Assembly: GCA_050732575.1 (NCBI GenBank)
Contig: JBOHRF010000266.1
Span: 1 to 7,079 of the forward strand
Length of the DNA: 7,079 nucleotides
Reading direction: 5' to 3'
Source: JBBDWZ01 sp050732575
GTDB lineage: Bacteria > Gemmatimonadota > Gemmatimonadetes > Longimicrobiales > RSA9
Part shown: positions 1 through 5,558 of the stretch, piece by piece
Numbering within the stretch: position 1 is the stretch's first letter
Layout: each line of letters starts with the position of its first letter
Made by a program: the position numbers and the translations under genes
Notes under the pieces: generated by a model
What the model saw: only the letters and a program-made list of their open reading frames with translations
The model's database searches: none
Told to the model about the DNA's origin: nothing

Positions 1-42
1 CGGATCGCCGAAAATTGCGCGGATACGCTTGACCGAAAGCAT
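1..42 (-). CDS. Start of next gene, probable penicillin-binding protein 2 (partial)
   Basis: Only the first 14 codons are visible before the left window edge. They begin at the ATG at 42..40 and read MLSVKRIRAIFGDP, a basic amphipathic stretch of the kind expected as the cytoplasmic tail before a membrane anchor. A purine-rich GAGGGG at 59..54 lies 11 nt upstream of this ATG, a somewhat long but usable spacing. No other ATG, GTG or TTG occurs in frame in the visible part. The gene lies 21 bp after mreD on the same strand. In many bacteria mreBCD is followed by mrdA (PBP2, the transpeptidase of lateral-wall synthesis) and rodA, so mrdA is the leading guess. The visible residues do not prove it, and no gene symbol is assigned. 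Confidence 0.5.
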   Translation of the reverse strand, partial: MLSVKRIRAIFGDP

Positions 43-63
43 GCCCTTACATACCCCTCACGA

Positions 64-549
64 TTACTTCTCTCCAGTCACTGCCCGAAAGATCACGAGC
101 GCCATTACGCCGGCGCCGGCTGCGTACAGCGCGGCCAGTGGCGAGCGCAATAACACCTCGGCCACAAAATCCGAGCGGCTGTTGGCTGGGGCGAGGGCCC
201 AGTAGCCCAGGTCATGCAGCCATTTCCCCAGGAACAGATAAGCGCCTACAAAAAGCAGGCTATCACCCTCGAACAAATCGCGCGAGCGGGCCCCAAGATA
301 TCCGAGAATCGTCAGAGTGAGCGCGTCGGCGCCGAACGAGCCGAAAGCCAGCGCGTCCTGAATCAAGCCAAGCACCAGCCCCAGTGCAGCGGCAACCGAA
401 CTGCGCACTCGCCTGACACCCAGCAATAGGGCAACGGTCAAAAGGTCGGGCACGCTGGCGCCCAGGCCCAGGCCCACATGAAGCAGGAAATAGGCGGTCA
501 GCAGAAGTCCAAAAAAAACCCAGAAGGCAGGTGTGGAGCGGGTGGCCAT
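64..549 (-). CDS. mreD: Rod shape-determining protein MreD
   Basis: MreD is an integral inner-membrane protein that works with MreC, MreB, RodA and PBP2 in lateral cell-wall elongation. The 161-residue product matches the usual family length (about 160-170) and is strongly hydrophobic. Likely membrane segments lie near residues 8-28, 30-45, 50-70, 76-90, 97-117 and 133-157. The GLIQDALAFGSFGADAL stretch (about 61-77) fits the polar region typical of MreD after its second or third helix. The ATG at 549..547 follows the mreC TGA with no intervening base, and an AGGA about 9 nt upstream inside mreC can serve as ribosome binding site. Translation is therefore probably coupled to mreC. MreD is poorly conserved in sequence, so the call rests on length, hydrophobicity and position after mreB and mreC. 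Confidence 0.9.
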   Translation of the reverse strand: MATRSTPAFWVFFGLLLTAYFLLHVGLGLGASVPDLLTVALLLGVRRVRSSVAAALGLVLGLIQDALAFGSFGADALTLTILGYLGARSRDLFEGDSLLFVGAYLFLGKWLHDLGYWALAPANSRSDFVAEVLLRSPLAALYAAGAGVMALVIFRAVTGEK

Positions 550-1467
550 TCAGCGCTGTCCTGGCGGGCTGGCCGATGTATCACGCTGGGTAGGCGGCGT
601 GCGCTCTGCGGCCGCTCCGGAGTCGGGGAGGGTGCCCAGCCAGACGCGCGAAAGATCGCTTCCCGGCGGACTGATCCCAACCAGCACGTGAGTAACGGCT
701 TCGGGACGAATGGACGGCTTAACCAGGTAGCTCTTGCGCCAGCCAGTATCCGCCTCTTCAATGCCAATCACTGTGCCCAACGGAATACCGCGGGGAATGA
801 TTTGGCCGCGTCCCGTGGTTAGCAGCGGCGCACCCGGCTGAATGTCGGTATGAAACGGCGCACCCGTCAGCGCCAGGAGGTCTTCCTCCCGAAACCGTCC
901 CTTACGGGCTTGGACCATTCCATTCGCTTGACCGTCGGCGGTCATGGCGCTGGCGCGGAAATCGGGATGACTCCAGTCCATGGCCAGGGCGGAACGCTCG
1001 GATACTTCGACAACGATGCCGACCAGGCCTTCGGGCGCCACTACGGGGCTATTTACACGCACGCCCTCGCGGGCGCCAACGTTCAGCATGAACGTGCTTT
1101 CGGCCGTGCCGATCCCCAGCCGCAATACCTCCGCGGGTACGAAAGTACGCCCGCCCCGGGTGCTCAGACCCTGCATTTCACGCAGGCGGCGATTCTCTTC
1201 CGCCAACGTGGCTTGTGCGGATACAACGGCAACGAGGGAATCGCGCTGAGCCCGCAAGACGGTCACATCAACACGGCTGGCTCGTCGTTCGGCCAACACC
1301 GACTGAGCGCCCAGGAACGGGCGAAGAATGGAACCGCGGATGACTCCCCGGATGGATGATTGGTGGGCCTCCGGGAGAAGCCGAAGCGTGAATGCGACTA
1401 GGAGTACCCCGGCAAAGATCGCTAACTCGCGGCGACGTGACTTGCGGGAACCGTCAAAGTCCAGCAC
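550..1467 (-). CDS. mreC: Rod shape-determining protein MreC
   Basis: MreC is a bitopic inner-membrane protein whose periplasmic part scaffolds the elongasome and activates PBP2. The 305-residue product shows the family layout. There is a short basic N-terminus (residues 1-14, RKSRRRE), one membrane helix (about 15-31), a coiled-coil region (about 60-100, including AEENRRLREMQ), then the two-barrel periplasmic domain (about 105-265). That domain contains FMLNVGAREGV and VVAPEGLVGIVVEV, which are typical MreC strands. The last ~35 residues form a Pro/Ser/Thr-rich, probably disordered tail. The start is GTG at 1467..1465, directly abutting the mreB TAA. The only purine-rich match (GGAG) lies 16 nt upstream, so coupling to mreB translation is more likely than an independent ribosome binding site. 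Confidence 0.95.
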   Translation of the reverse strand: MLDFDGSRKSRRRELAIFAGVLLVAFTLRLLPEAHQSSIRGVIRGSILRPFLGAQSVLAERRASRVDVTVLRAQRDSLVAVVSAQATLAEENRRLREMQGLSTRGGRTFVPAEVLRLGIGTAESTFMLNVGAREGVRVNSPVVAPEGLVGIVVEVSERSALAMDWSHPDFRASAMTADGQANGMVQARKGRFREEDLLALTGAPFHTDIQPGAPLLTTGRGQIIPRGIPLGTVIGIEEADTGWRKSYLVKPSIRPEAVTHVLVGISPPGSDLSRVWLGTLPDSGAAAERTPPTQRDTSASPPGQR

Positions 1468-2508
1468 TTAGGTGACCAGCACACTCCGGAATCGCTCGAA
1501 ATCGTCGAGCACCCGCCCAGCCCCGCGCACCACGCAAGTCAGCGGCTCCTCGTCCACATGGATGGGCAGGTTGGTCTCGTGCGCCAGCAACTGATCCAGT
1601 CCCCGGATCAGGGCGCCGCCGCCGGTCATGACAATCCCGCGATCCACAATGTCCGATGCCAGCTCAGGTGGTGTGATCTCGAGCGCGCGCCGCACGGCAT
1701 CGACCACCTGTTGAATCGGTTCCTGGATGCATTCGCGAATTTCTTGTGAGTGCACCCGCACGGTCTTCGGGATGCCGCTCACCAGGTCGCGACCCTTTAC
1801 CTCCATCTCGCGCTCATCACCGTTATTGAACGCCGAGCCTATCTGGATCTTGATCGCCTCTGCAGTAGGCTCGCCGATCAGCAAATTGTAGTTCTTTCGC
1901 AAAAACGTAACGATCGCGTTGTCGATCTCGTCGCCGCCCACGCGAATGGACGTGTCTGAAACGATGCCATTGAGCGCGATCACCGCGATCTCTGTGGTAC
2001 CGCCTCCGATGTCGATGACCATGTTCCCGGTTGGCGTATCCACGGGCAGCCCCACGCCTATGGCCGCCGCCATGGGCTCGGCAATCATGTAGACTTCTTT
2101 GGCCCCTGCAGCGGCAGCGCTGGAGCGCACCGCACGCCGCTCCAATTCCGTGATCCCGGAAGGTACTCCCACAATCACGCGCGGCTTCATGCGGAAGATT
2201 CGCTTGTTCGTGACTTGACGCAAAAAATGGCGCAGCATGATCTCGGTGATATCCACATCCGCGATCACGCCGTCCTTGAGGGGGCGCACAGCCTGGATGC
2301 CCTCGGGTGTCCGGCCCAACATTCGCTTGGCCTCCAGCCCGATACCCTTGATGCGCTGGGAGCCACGCTCGACCGCCACCACCGAAGGCTCGTTCAAAAC
2401 GATGCCCTCGCCTTTTACATAGACGAGCGTATTGGCCGTGCCGAGGTCAACGGCTATGTCATTGACCGGGAGAATCCGCCCGGAATTAAACAGGCCACGG
2501 AAATTCAT
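1468..2508 (-). CDS. mreB: Rod shape-determining protein MreB (bacterial actin)
   Basis: MreB is an actin-like ATPase that forms short membrane-bound filaments and steers the lateral-wall synthesis machinery. With the ATG at 2508..2506 the product is 346 residues, the normal length. The actin-fold motifs are all present: phosphate-1 DLGTANTL (21-28), phosphate-2 DIGGGTTE (166-173), IAEPMAAAIG with the expected catalytic Glu (142-151, E144), and the adenosine motif MTGGGALIRGL (294-304). The N-terminus MNFRGLF fits the membrane-binding leader seen in Gram-negative MreB. An in-frame GTG six codons upstream (2526) would add MVSGEP. I prefer the ATG because it aligns with known MreB N-termini, although neither start has a strong Shine-Dalgarno sequence. 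The gene opens a tightly packed mreBCD cluster after a 145-bp gap from dut. Confidence 0.98.
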   Translation of the reverse strand: MNFRGLFNSGRILPVNDIAVDLGTANTLVYVKGEGIVLNEPSVVAVERGSQRIKGIGLEAKRMLGRTPEGIQAVRPLKDGVIADVDITEIMLRHFLRQVTNKRIFRMKPRVIVGVPSGITELERRAVRSSAAAAGAKEVYMIAEPMAAAIGVGLPVDTPTGNMVIDIGGGTTEIAVIALNGIVSDTSIRVGGDEIDNAIVTFLRKNYNLLIGEPTAEAIKIQIGSAFNNGDEREMEVKGRDLVSGIPKTVRVHSQEIRECIQEPIQQVVDAVRRALEITPPELASDIVDRGIVMTGGGALIRGLDQLLAHETNLPIHVDEEPLTCVVRGAGRVLDDFERFRSVLVT

Positions 2509-2527
2509 AGGTTCGCCAGAAACCACA

Positions 2528-2556
2528 ACTTAACCGCACTTTCCCAAACACTGCAA
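2528..2556 (-). promoter_or_regulatory. Weak candidate promoter for mreBCD
   Basis: In the 145-bp gap between dut and mreB, the minus strand carries TTGCAG (2556..2551), a 17-bp spacer, then TTAAGT (2533..2528). The -35 element matches TTGACA at four of six positions and the -10 element matches TATAAT at only three of six. The 17-bp spacing is ideal and the upstream side (about 2570-2561) is A/T-rich. A transcript would start near 2521, leaving a leader of roughly 13 nt before the mreB ATG and excluding the alternative GTG at 2526. This is pattern matching by eye; the gap could equally be read through from dut. Confidence 0.22.
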
Positions 2557-2585
2557 GGCAAAAATTTCTTACGGTTGAGTAAGGC

Positions 2586-2612
2586 GGCAGGCCCCGCGAT
2601 CTGACCCCTGCC
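2586..2612 (-). repeat. Short inverted repeat in the dut-mreB gap
   Basis: GGCAGG at 2612..2607 and CCTGCC at 2591..2586 can form a 6-bp G/C-rich stem with a 15-nt loop, beginning 42 bp after the dut stop. There is no T-run after it, so it does not look like a Rho-independent terminator. It may be a pause or RNA-stability element, or simply chance in GC-rich DNA. Confidence 0.25.
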
Positions 2613-2653
2613 TGATTGTCTGCCTGGACAGCGGAATTTTAGGTGGGCCAGAG

Positions 2654-3115
2654 TCATCGGCCGGTGCTGCCGAAGCCACTTACCCCGCGACCCGAAGGCG
2701 GCAGGTTGTCCACACTCTGCCACTCGATGCGGAGCACGCGCGCAAGCAAGAGCTGCGCGATTCGCTCGCCATGCGCGATTTCCTGTGGTTCAGGATCGAA
2801 GTTGATCAGAGGAATCCGGATCTCGCCACGATAGTCACTGTCGATGGTGCAGGGCGTATTGACGATGCCAATGCCACGATGGAGAGCCATTCCGGAGCGA
2901 GGCCGGATTTGCGCCTCCATTTCCTGCGGCAATGCGAACGCAAGTCCGGTGGGAATCAACGCACGACCCAGGGGCGGCAGTGTGATGGGCGGACCCGCGT
3001 TGCGCAGATCGACCGCGGCCGAGCCTTCGGTAGCGTAAGCAGGCAAGGGCCAGTCCGCCGGGTAATTGTCGAGCCGCATGACTGACACATGAACGATTTC
3101 CTGCGACGTCGTCAA
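2654..3115 (-). CDS. dut: dUTP diphosphatase (dUTPase), TTG start
   Basis: This enzyme hydrolyses dUTP to dUMP and diphosphate, keeping uracil out of DNA and feeding dTMP synthesis. It is normally a cytoplasmic homotrimer. The 153-residue product carries the five trimeric-dUTPase motifs: GSAAVDLRNA (32-41), RPRSGMALHRG (72-82), TPCTIDSDYRGEI (87-99), GERIAQLLLARV (117-128) and RGVSGFGSTG (143-152). Two substitutions stand out. Cys replaces the usual Gly before TID in motif 3, and Ser replaces the first Gly of the usual GGFGSTG in motif 5. The start is TTG (3115..3113), overlapping the ald TGA by 4 nt. GAGGA six bases upstream supports it, and the N-terminal strand VHVSVMRL would be cut by the later GTG or ATG. 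An upstream in-frame stop leaves no earlier start codon. Confidence 0.96.
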   Translation of the reverse strand: MTTSQEIVHVSVMRLDNYPADWPLPAYATEGSAAVDLRNAGPPITLPPLGRALIPTGLAFALPQEMEAQIRPRSGMALHRGIGIVNTPCTIDSDYRGEIRIPLINFDPEPQEIAHGERIAQLLLARVLRIEWQSVDNLPPSGRGVSGFGSTGR

Positions 3116-4224
3116 AGGGTTTCCTCAACGGGTGTGTAGGTGAGCTCGAAAGCCTCGGCAACACCTGGATACGTGACTTTTCCTCGTACCACGTTGAGTC
3201 CGAGTGCCAGCGCATGATCCTGGCGGCACGCGTCCCTCCAACTCTTGTTGGCCAGAGTCAAAGCATAAGGGAAGGTCGCATTGGTGAGCGCCAGCGTAGA
3301 TGTACGGGGCACGGCGCCTGGCATGTTGGCCACGCCGTAGTGGATCACGCCCTCGACCACGTAGATCGGATCTTCGTGCGTGGTTGGTTTGATGGTCTCG
3401 ACACAGCCGCCCTGATCCACAGCGACATCAACGACCACGGAACCGGGTTGCATCTGCTTCAGATCCTCGCGCCGCACGAGTTTCGGTGCTTTGGCGCCCG
3501 GCAGCAGCACTGCGCCCACAACGATGTCGGCCTTGCTCAGTTGCTCCAGCAAATTGGCACGATTCGAATAGAGCACCACCACATTGGCGGGCATCACATC
3601 CGCCAGATAGCGCAGCCGATTGAGGGAAAGATCCAGGATCACGACGCGTGCACCCAAACCCGCCGCCATACGCGCGGCATTCGAACCGACAATACCACCG
3701 CCAATCACAAGCACGTTGGCCGGTTCCACACCGGGCACGCCACCAACCAAAATGCCGCGTCCACCAAAATATTTCTCCAGGTATTTAGCACCTTCCTGGA
3801 CGGCCATTCGGCCAGCCACTTCGCTCATGGGTGTCAGCAGCGGGAGCTCACCCGTTGGCAGCTGTACAGTTTCATAGGCAATCGCGATGGCACCCGAACC
3901 AATGACTGCACGCGTCAATGCCTCATCAGCTGCGAAATGGAAATAGGTGAAGATGACCTGATCCTTGCGCATGTGCGGCCACTCGGCTGCGGTTGGCTCC
4001 TTCACCTTCATGATCATGTCGGCACGTTTCCAAAGGTCGGCAGATTGCGCCACGACCTGTGCACCGAACCGCTGGTAAGCCTCGTCTTCAAAACCACTGC
4101 CCACACCGGCGGCACGTTCCACCAGGACGGTATGCCCTGCTTGTACCAGCGCCTCCGCGCCACCCGGCACCAGCGCCACGCGGTTCTCGTTTGCCTTGAT
4201 CTCCCTGGGTACGCCGATGATCAT
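3112..4224 (-). CDS. ald: Alanine dehydrogenase
   Basis: The enzyme catalyses reversible NAD-dependent oxidative deamination of L-alanine to pyruvate and ammonium in the cytoplasm. It links amino-acid catabolism and nitrogen assimilation with the alanine pool used for peptidoglycan. The 370-residue length and N-terminus MIIGVPREIKANENRVALVP are standard for the family. Residues expected from the characterised Mycobacterium tuberculosis enzyme fall at the same numbers: R15, K75 and H96 for substrate binding and catalysis, and D270. The Rossmann motif GGGIVG is at 175-180, with D198 ending the second strand as the usual NAD ribose ligand. The order is N-terminal AlaDH/PNT domain (about 1-135), then the NAD domain (about 145-300). 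The ATG at 4224 has a GAAAGG ribosome binding site 8 nt upstream. It overlaps dut by 4 nt, suggesting co-transcription with dut. A 101-bp gap with an inverted repeat precedes it. Confidence 0.98.
   Translation of the reverse strand: MIIGVPREIKANENRVALVPGGAEALVQAGHTVLVERAAGVGSGFEDEAYQRFGAQVVAQSADLWKRADMIMKVKEPTAAEWPHMRKDQVIFTYFHFAADEALTRAVIGSGAIAIAYETVQLPTGELPLLTPMSEVAGRMAVQEGAKYLEKYFGGRGILVGGVPGVEPANVLVIGGGIVGSNAARMAAGLGARVVILDLSLNRLRYLADVMPANVVVLYSNRANLLEQLSKADIVVGAVLLPGAKAPKLVRREDLKQMQPGSVVVDVAVDQGGCVETIKPTTHEDPIYVVEGVIHYGVANMPGAVPRTSTLALTNATFPYALTLANKSWRDACRQDHALALGLNVVRGKVTYPGVAEAFELTYTPVEETL
3122..3126 (-). promoter_or_regulatory. Ribosome binding site for dut
   Basis: GAGGA lies inside the last codons of ald, 6 nt upstream of the TTG at 3115. 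It decides in favour of TTG as the dut start over the internal GTG and ATG, and implies translation coupled to ald termination. Confidence 0.7.
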
Positions 4225-4232
4225 TGCCAGTA

Positions 4233-4238
4233 CCTTTC
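4233..4238 (-). promoter_or_regulatory. Ribosome binding site for ald
   Basis: GAAAGG lies 8 nt upstream of the ald ATG, an ideal spacing, and is one of the clearest ribosome binding sites in the window. It begins only 6 nt after the upstream inverted repeat, so a structure there could influence ribosome access. Confidence 0.7.
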
Positions 4239-4244
4239 AGGCCG

Positions 4245-4282
4245 TCATGTCCATGCGCTTCGCGCGTGCAACGCGGACATGA
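4245..4282 (-). repeat. Perfect 8-bp inverted repeat before ald (possible operator or leader hairpin)
   Basis: The arms TCATGTCC (4282..4275 on the minus strand) and GGACATGA (4252..4245) are exact reverse complements separated by 22 bp, so equivalent positions are 30 bp apart, about three helical turns. As RNA the stem could extend inward with GCG/CGC and TT/AA pairs across small bulges, leaving a 9-nt loop, and outward with CCG/CGG across one bulged C. There is no following T-run, so it is not a classic terminator. It sits just upstream of the ald ribosome binding site. It may be an operator (ald genes are often controlled by Lrp/AsnC-type regulators), an RNA hairpin, or chance. An 11-codon frame (4280..4245, MSALHARSAWT) spans it but has no good ribosome binding site. 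Confidence 0.4.
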
Positions 4283-4325
4283 GCGGTCAGCAGCGAATTC
4301 TCAGAGGTCACAAAACGGGTGTGGT

Positions 4326-5558
4326 TCAATTGGGCCCCAGCCTGACCACGACTTGCTGGTCCGGCTGAAAAAACGCCTCGGCCAGAGCGCTCACATCGGA
4401 CAAGGTGACTGCGTCTACTCTCCGCATCACTTCTTCGATGGAAAGGAAATCCTCTTCGTACAACGCAGTGCCCGCCAGGCGCTGCAGCCGACTGCTGCTC
4501 GATTCCAATGCCAACACAACCTGACCTTTGACCTGACCTTTGGCATCATCCAGTTCGGCCGGTGTCAGGCCGGTGCGCGCCAAGCGGTTGTACTCCTGAC
4601 GGATGACATCAATGGCACGGTCGGCCCACTCATGACGGGTTCCGACGTAGACACCCGTCACGCCACCCAGCTCATGAAACGATTGATGCGAAAACACGCT
4701 GTACGCCAGGCCGAGCTCTTCGCGAACCTTCTGGAACAAGCGCGAGCTCATGCCACCTCCAAACGCATTGGACAACATGACCAGTGCGTAGCGCCGCGGA
4801 TCGCCGTGTCCGAAGACCTGAGTGCCGAGGACAATGTGAGTTTGCGCGCTCTTGCGCTCGACATGATGAACCGCGTGGCCGCCGTTGGTGGGCCGCACCA
4901 CACGCGGCAGGGGGCCTCCGCGCGGCGCTGCCTGGAACAACTCCTGAACGCGAGCCACGAAGTGATCGTGTTCCACACTGCCGGCTGCGGCAATAATCAG
5001 GTTGGGCTGACGGTACCCGCGATCGTGTGCCTGACGCAGCACCTGATCGCTCATCTCCGATACACTTGTGCGCGTGCCCAGGATACTGAAGCCGTATGGG
5101 TGCTCACCCCAGAGCGCGCGTGAGTGCAGATCGAAGACCAGGTCATCGGGCGTGTCTTCAACGGTGGAGATTTCCTCGAGCACGACTTCGCGTTCCAGTT
5201 CCAGGTCAGTAGCGCGCAGAACCGGATGCAGCACCAGATCGGCCAGGACATCGGCGGCCAGATCGAGATGCTCGTCGAGCACACGAGCGTAATAACAGGT
5301 ATGTTCGCGTGTGGTATAGGCGTCCAGCGAGCCGCCCAGACGCTCCAGCACCAGGGCAATCTCGTGCGCGGAGCGGTGCGTCGTACCCTTGAAGACCATG
5401 TGCTCGAGCAAATGACTCACGCCCATGTCTTCCGGCTGTTCGTGCACCGATCCGGTCTTGACCCAAACGCCCAGCGCCGCGGAGCGGACACCGGGCATGG
5501 CTTCCGTCAGCACGACCAGCCCATCGCCCACTTCGGCGCGCGCGAACGCTTCGCTCAC
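4326..5558 (-). CDS. M16 family (pitrilysin-like, M16B) zinc metallopeptidase
   Basis: This is a short-type M16 peptidase related to mitochondrial processing peptidase and to bacterial proteases often encoded beside pnp, such as mycobacterial PepR. At 410 residues it is the normal single-unit size. The inverted zinc motif HLLEH is at residues 49-53, with E52 as catalytic base. The third zinc ligand is probably E129 in VVLEEI, about 76 residues downstream as expected. The C-terminal half carries the conserved FGGGMSSRLFQKVREELGLAYSV stretch (positions about 265-288). The active-site set looks complete. There is no signal peptide, so a cytoplasmic location is likely; the physiological substrate is not known. 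The start is GTG at 5558, overlapping the pnp stop by 4 nt (GTGA) and without a clear ribosome binding site, implying coupling to pnp. Confidence 0.95.
   Translation of the reverse strand: MSEAFARAEVGDGLVVLTEAMPGVRSAALGVWVKTGSVHEQPEDMGVSHLLEHMVFKGTTHRSAHEIALVLERLGGSLDAYTTREHTCYYARVLDEHLDLAADVLADLVLHPVLRATDLELEREVVLEEISTVEDTPDDLVFDLHSRALWGEHPYGFSILGTRTSVSEMSDQVLRQAHDRGYRQPNLIIAAAGSVEHDHFVARVQELFQAAPRGGPLPRVVRPTNGGHAVHHVERKSAQTHIVLGTQVFGHGDPRRYALVMLSNAFGGGMSSRLFQKVREELGLAYSVFSHQSFHELGGVTGVYVGTRHEWADRAIDVIRQEYNRLARTGLTPAELDDAKGQVKGQVVLALESSSSRLQRLAGTALYEEDFLSIEEVMRRVDAVTLSDVSALAEAFFQPDQQVVVRLGPN
4519..4542 (-). repeat. Perfect 12-bp tandem duplication inside the M16 gene
   Basis: On the + strand ACCTGACCTTTG occurs twice head to tail (4519-4530 and 4531-4542). 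It encodes KGQV twice (residues 340-347) at the start of a long helix. Family members usually have a similar AKxQLKGxLLLxLES helix of the same length, so the repeat fits without adding residues to the fold. It may be a conversion or slippage product, or convergent codon choice. Confidence 0.8.

Noticed and set aside
2586..2612. Rho-independent terminator after dut
   Set aside because: The stem is only 6 bp with a 15-nt loop and no T-run follows.
2505..2723. A 72-codon minus-strand frame bridging the end of dut and the mreB start
   Set aside because: It overlaps both genes in another frame and has no good ribosome binding site or recognisable features; the conserved dut C-terminus and mreB N-terminus explain the sequence.
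3214..4368. A 384-codon open frame on the + strand opposite ald
   Set aside because: It mirrors ald in a frame where stops would need TTA, CTA or TCA sense codons, which are rare here. Its translation is rich in His, Gln, Cys and Arg without any recognisable domain, while ald opposite has all its catalytic residues.
4224..5123. A 299-codon open frame on the + strand opposite the M16 peptidase
   Set aside because: Same type of shadow frame; composition is unlike a folded protein and the minus-strand gene has a complete zinc site.
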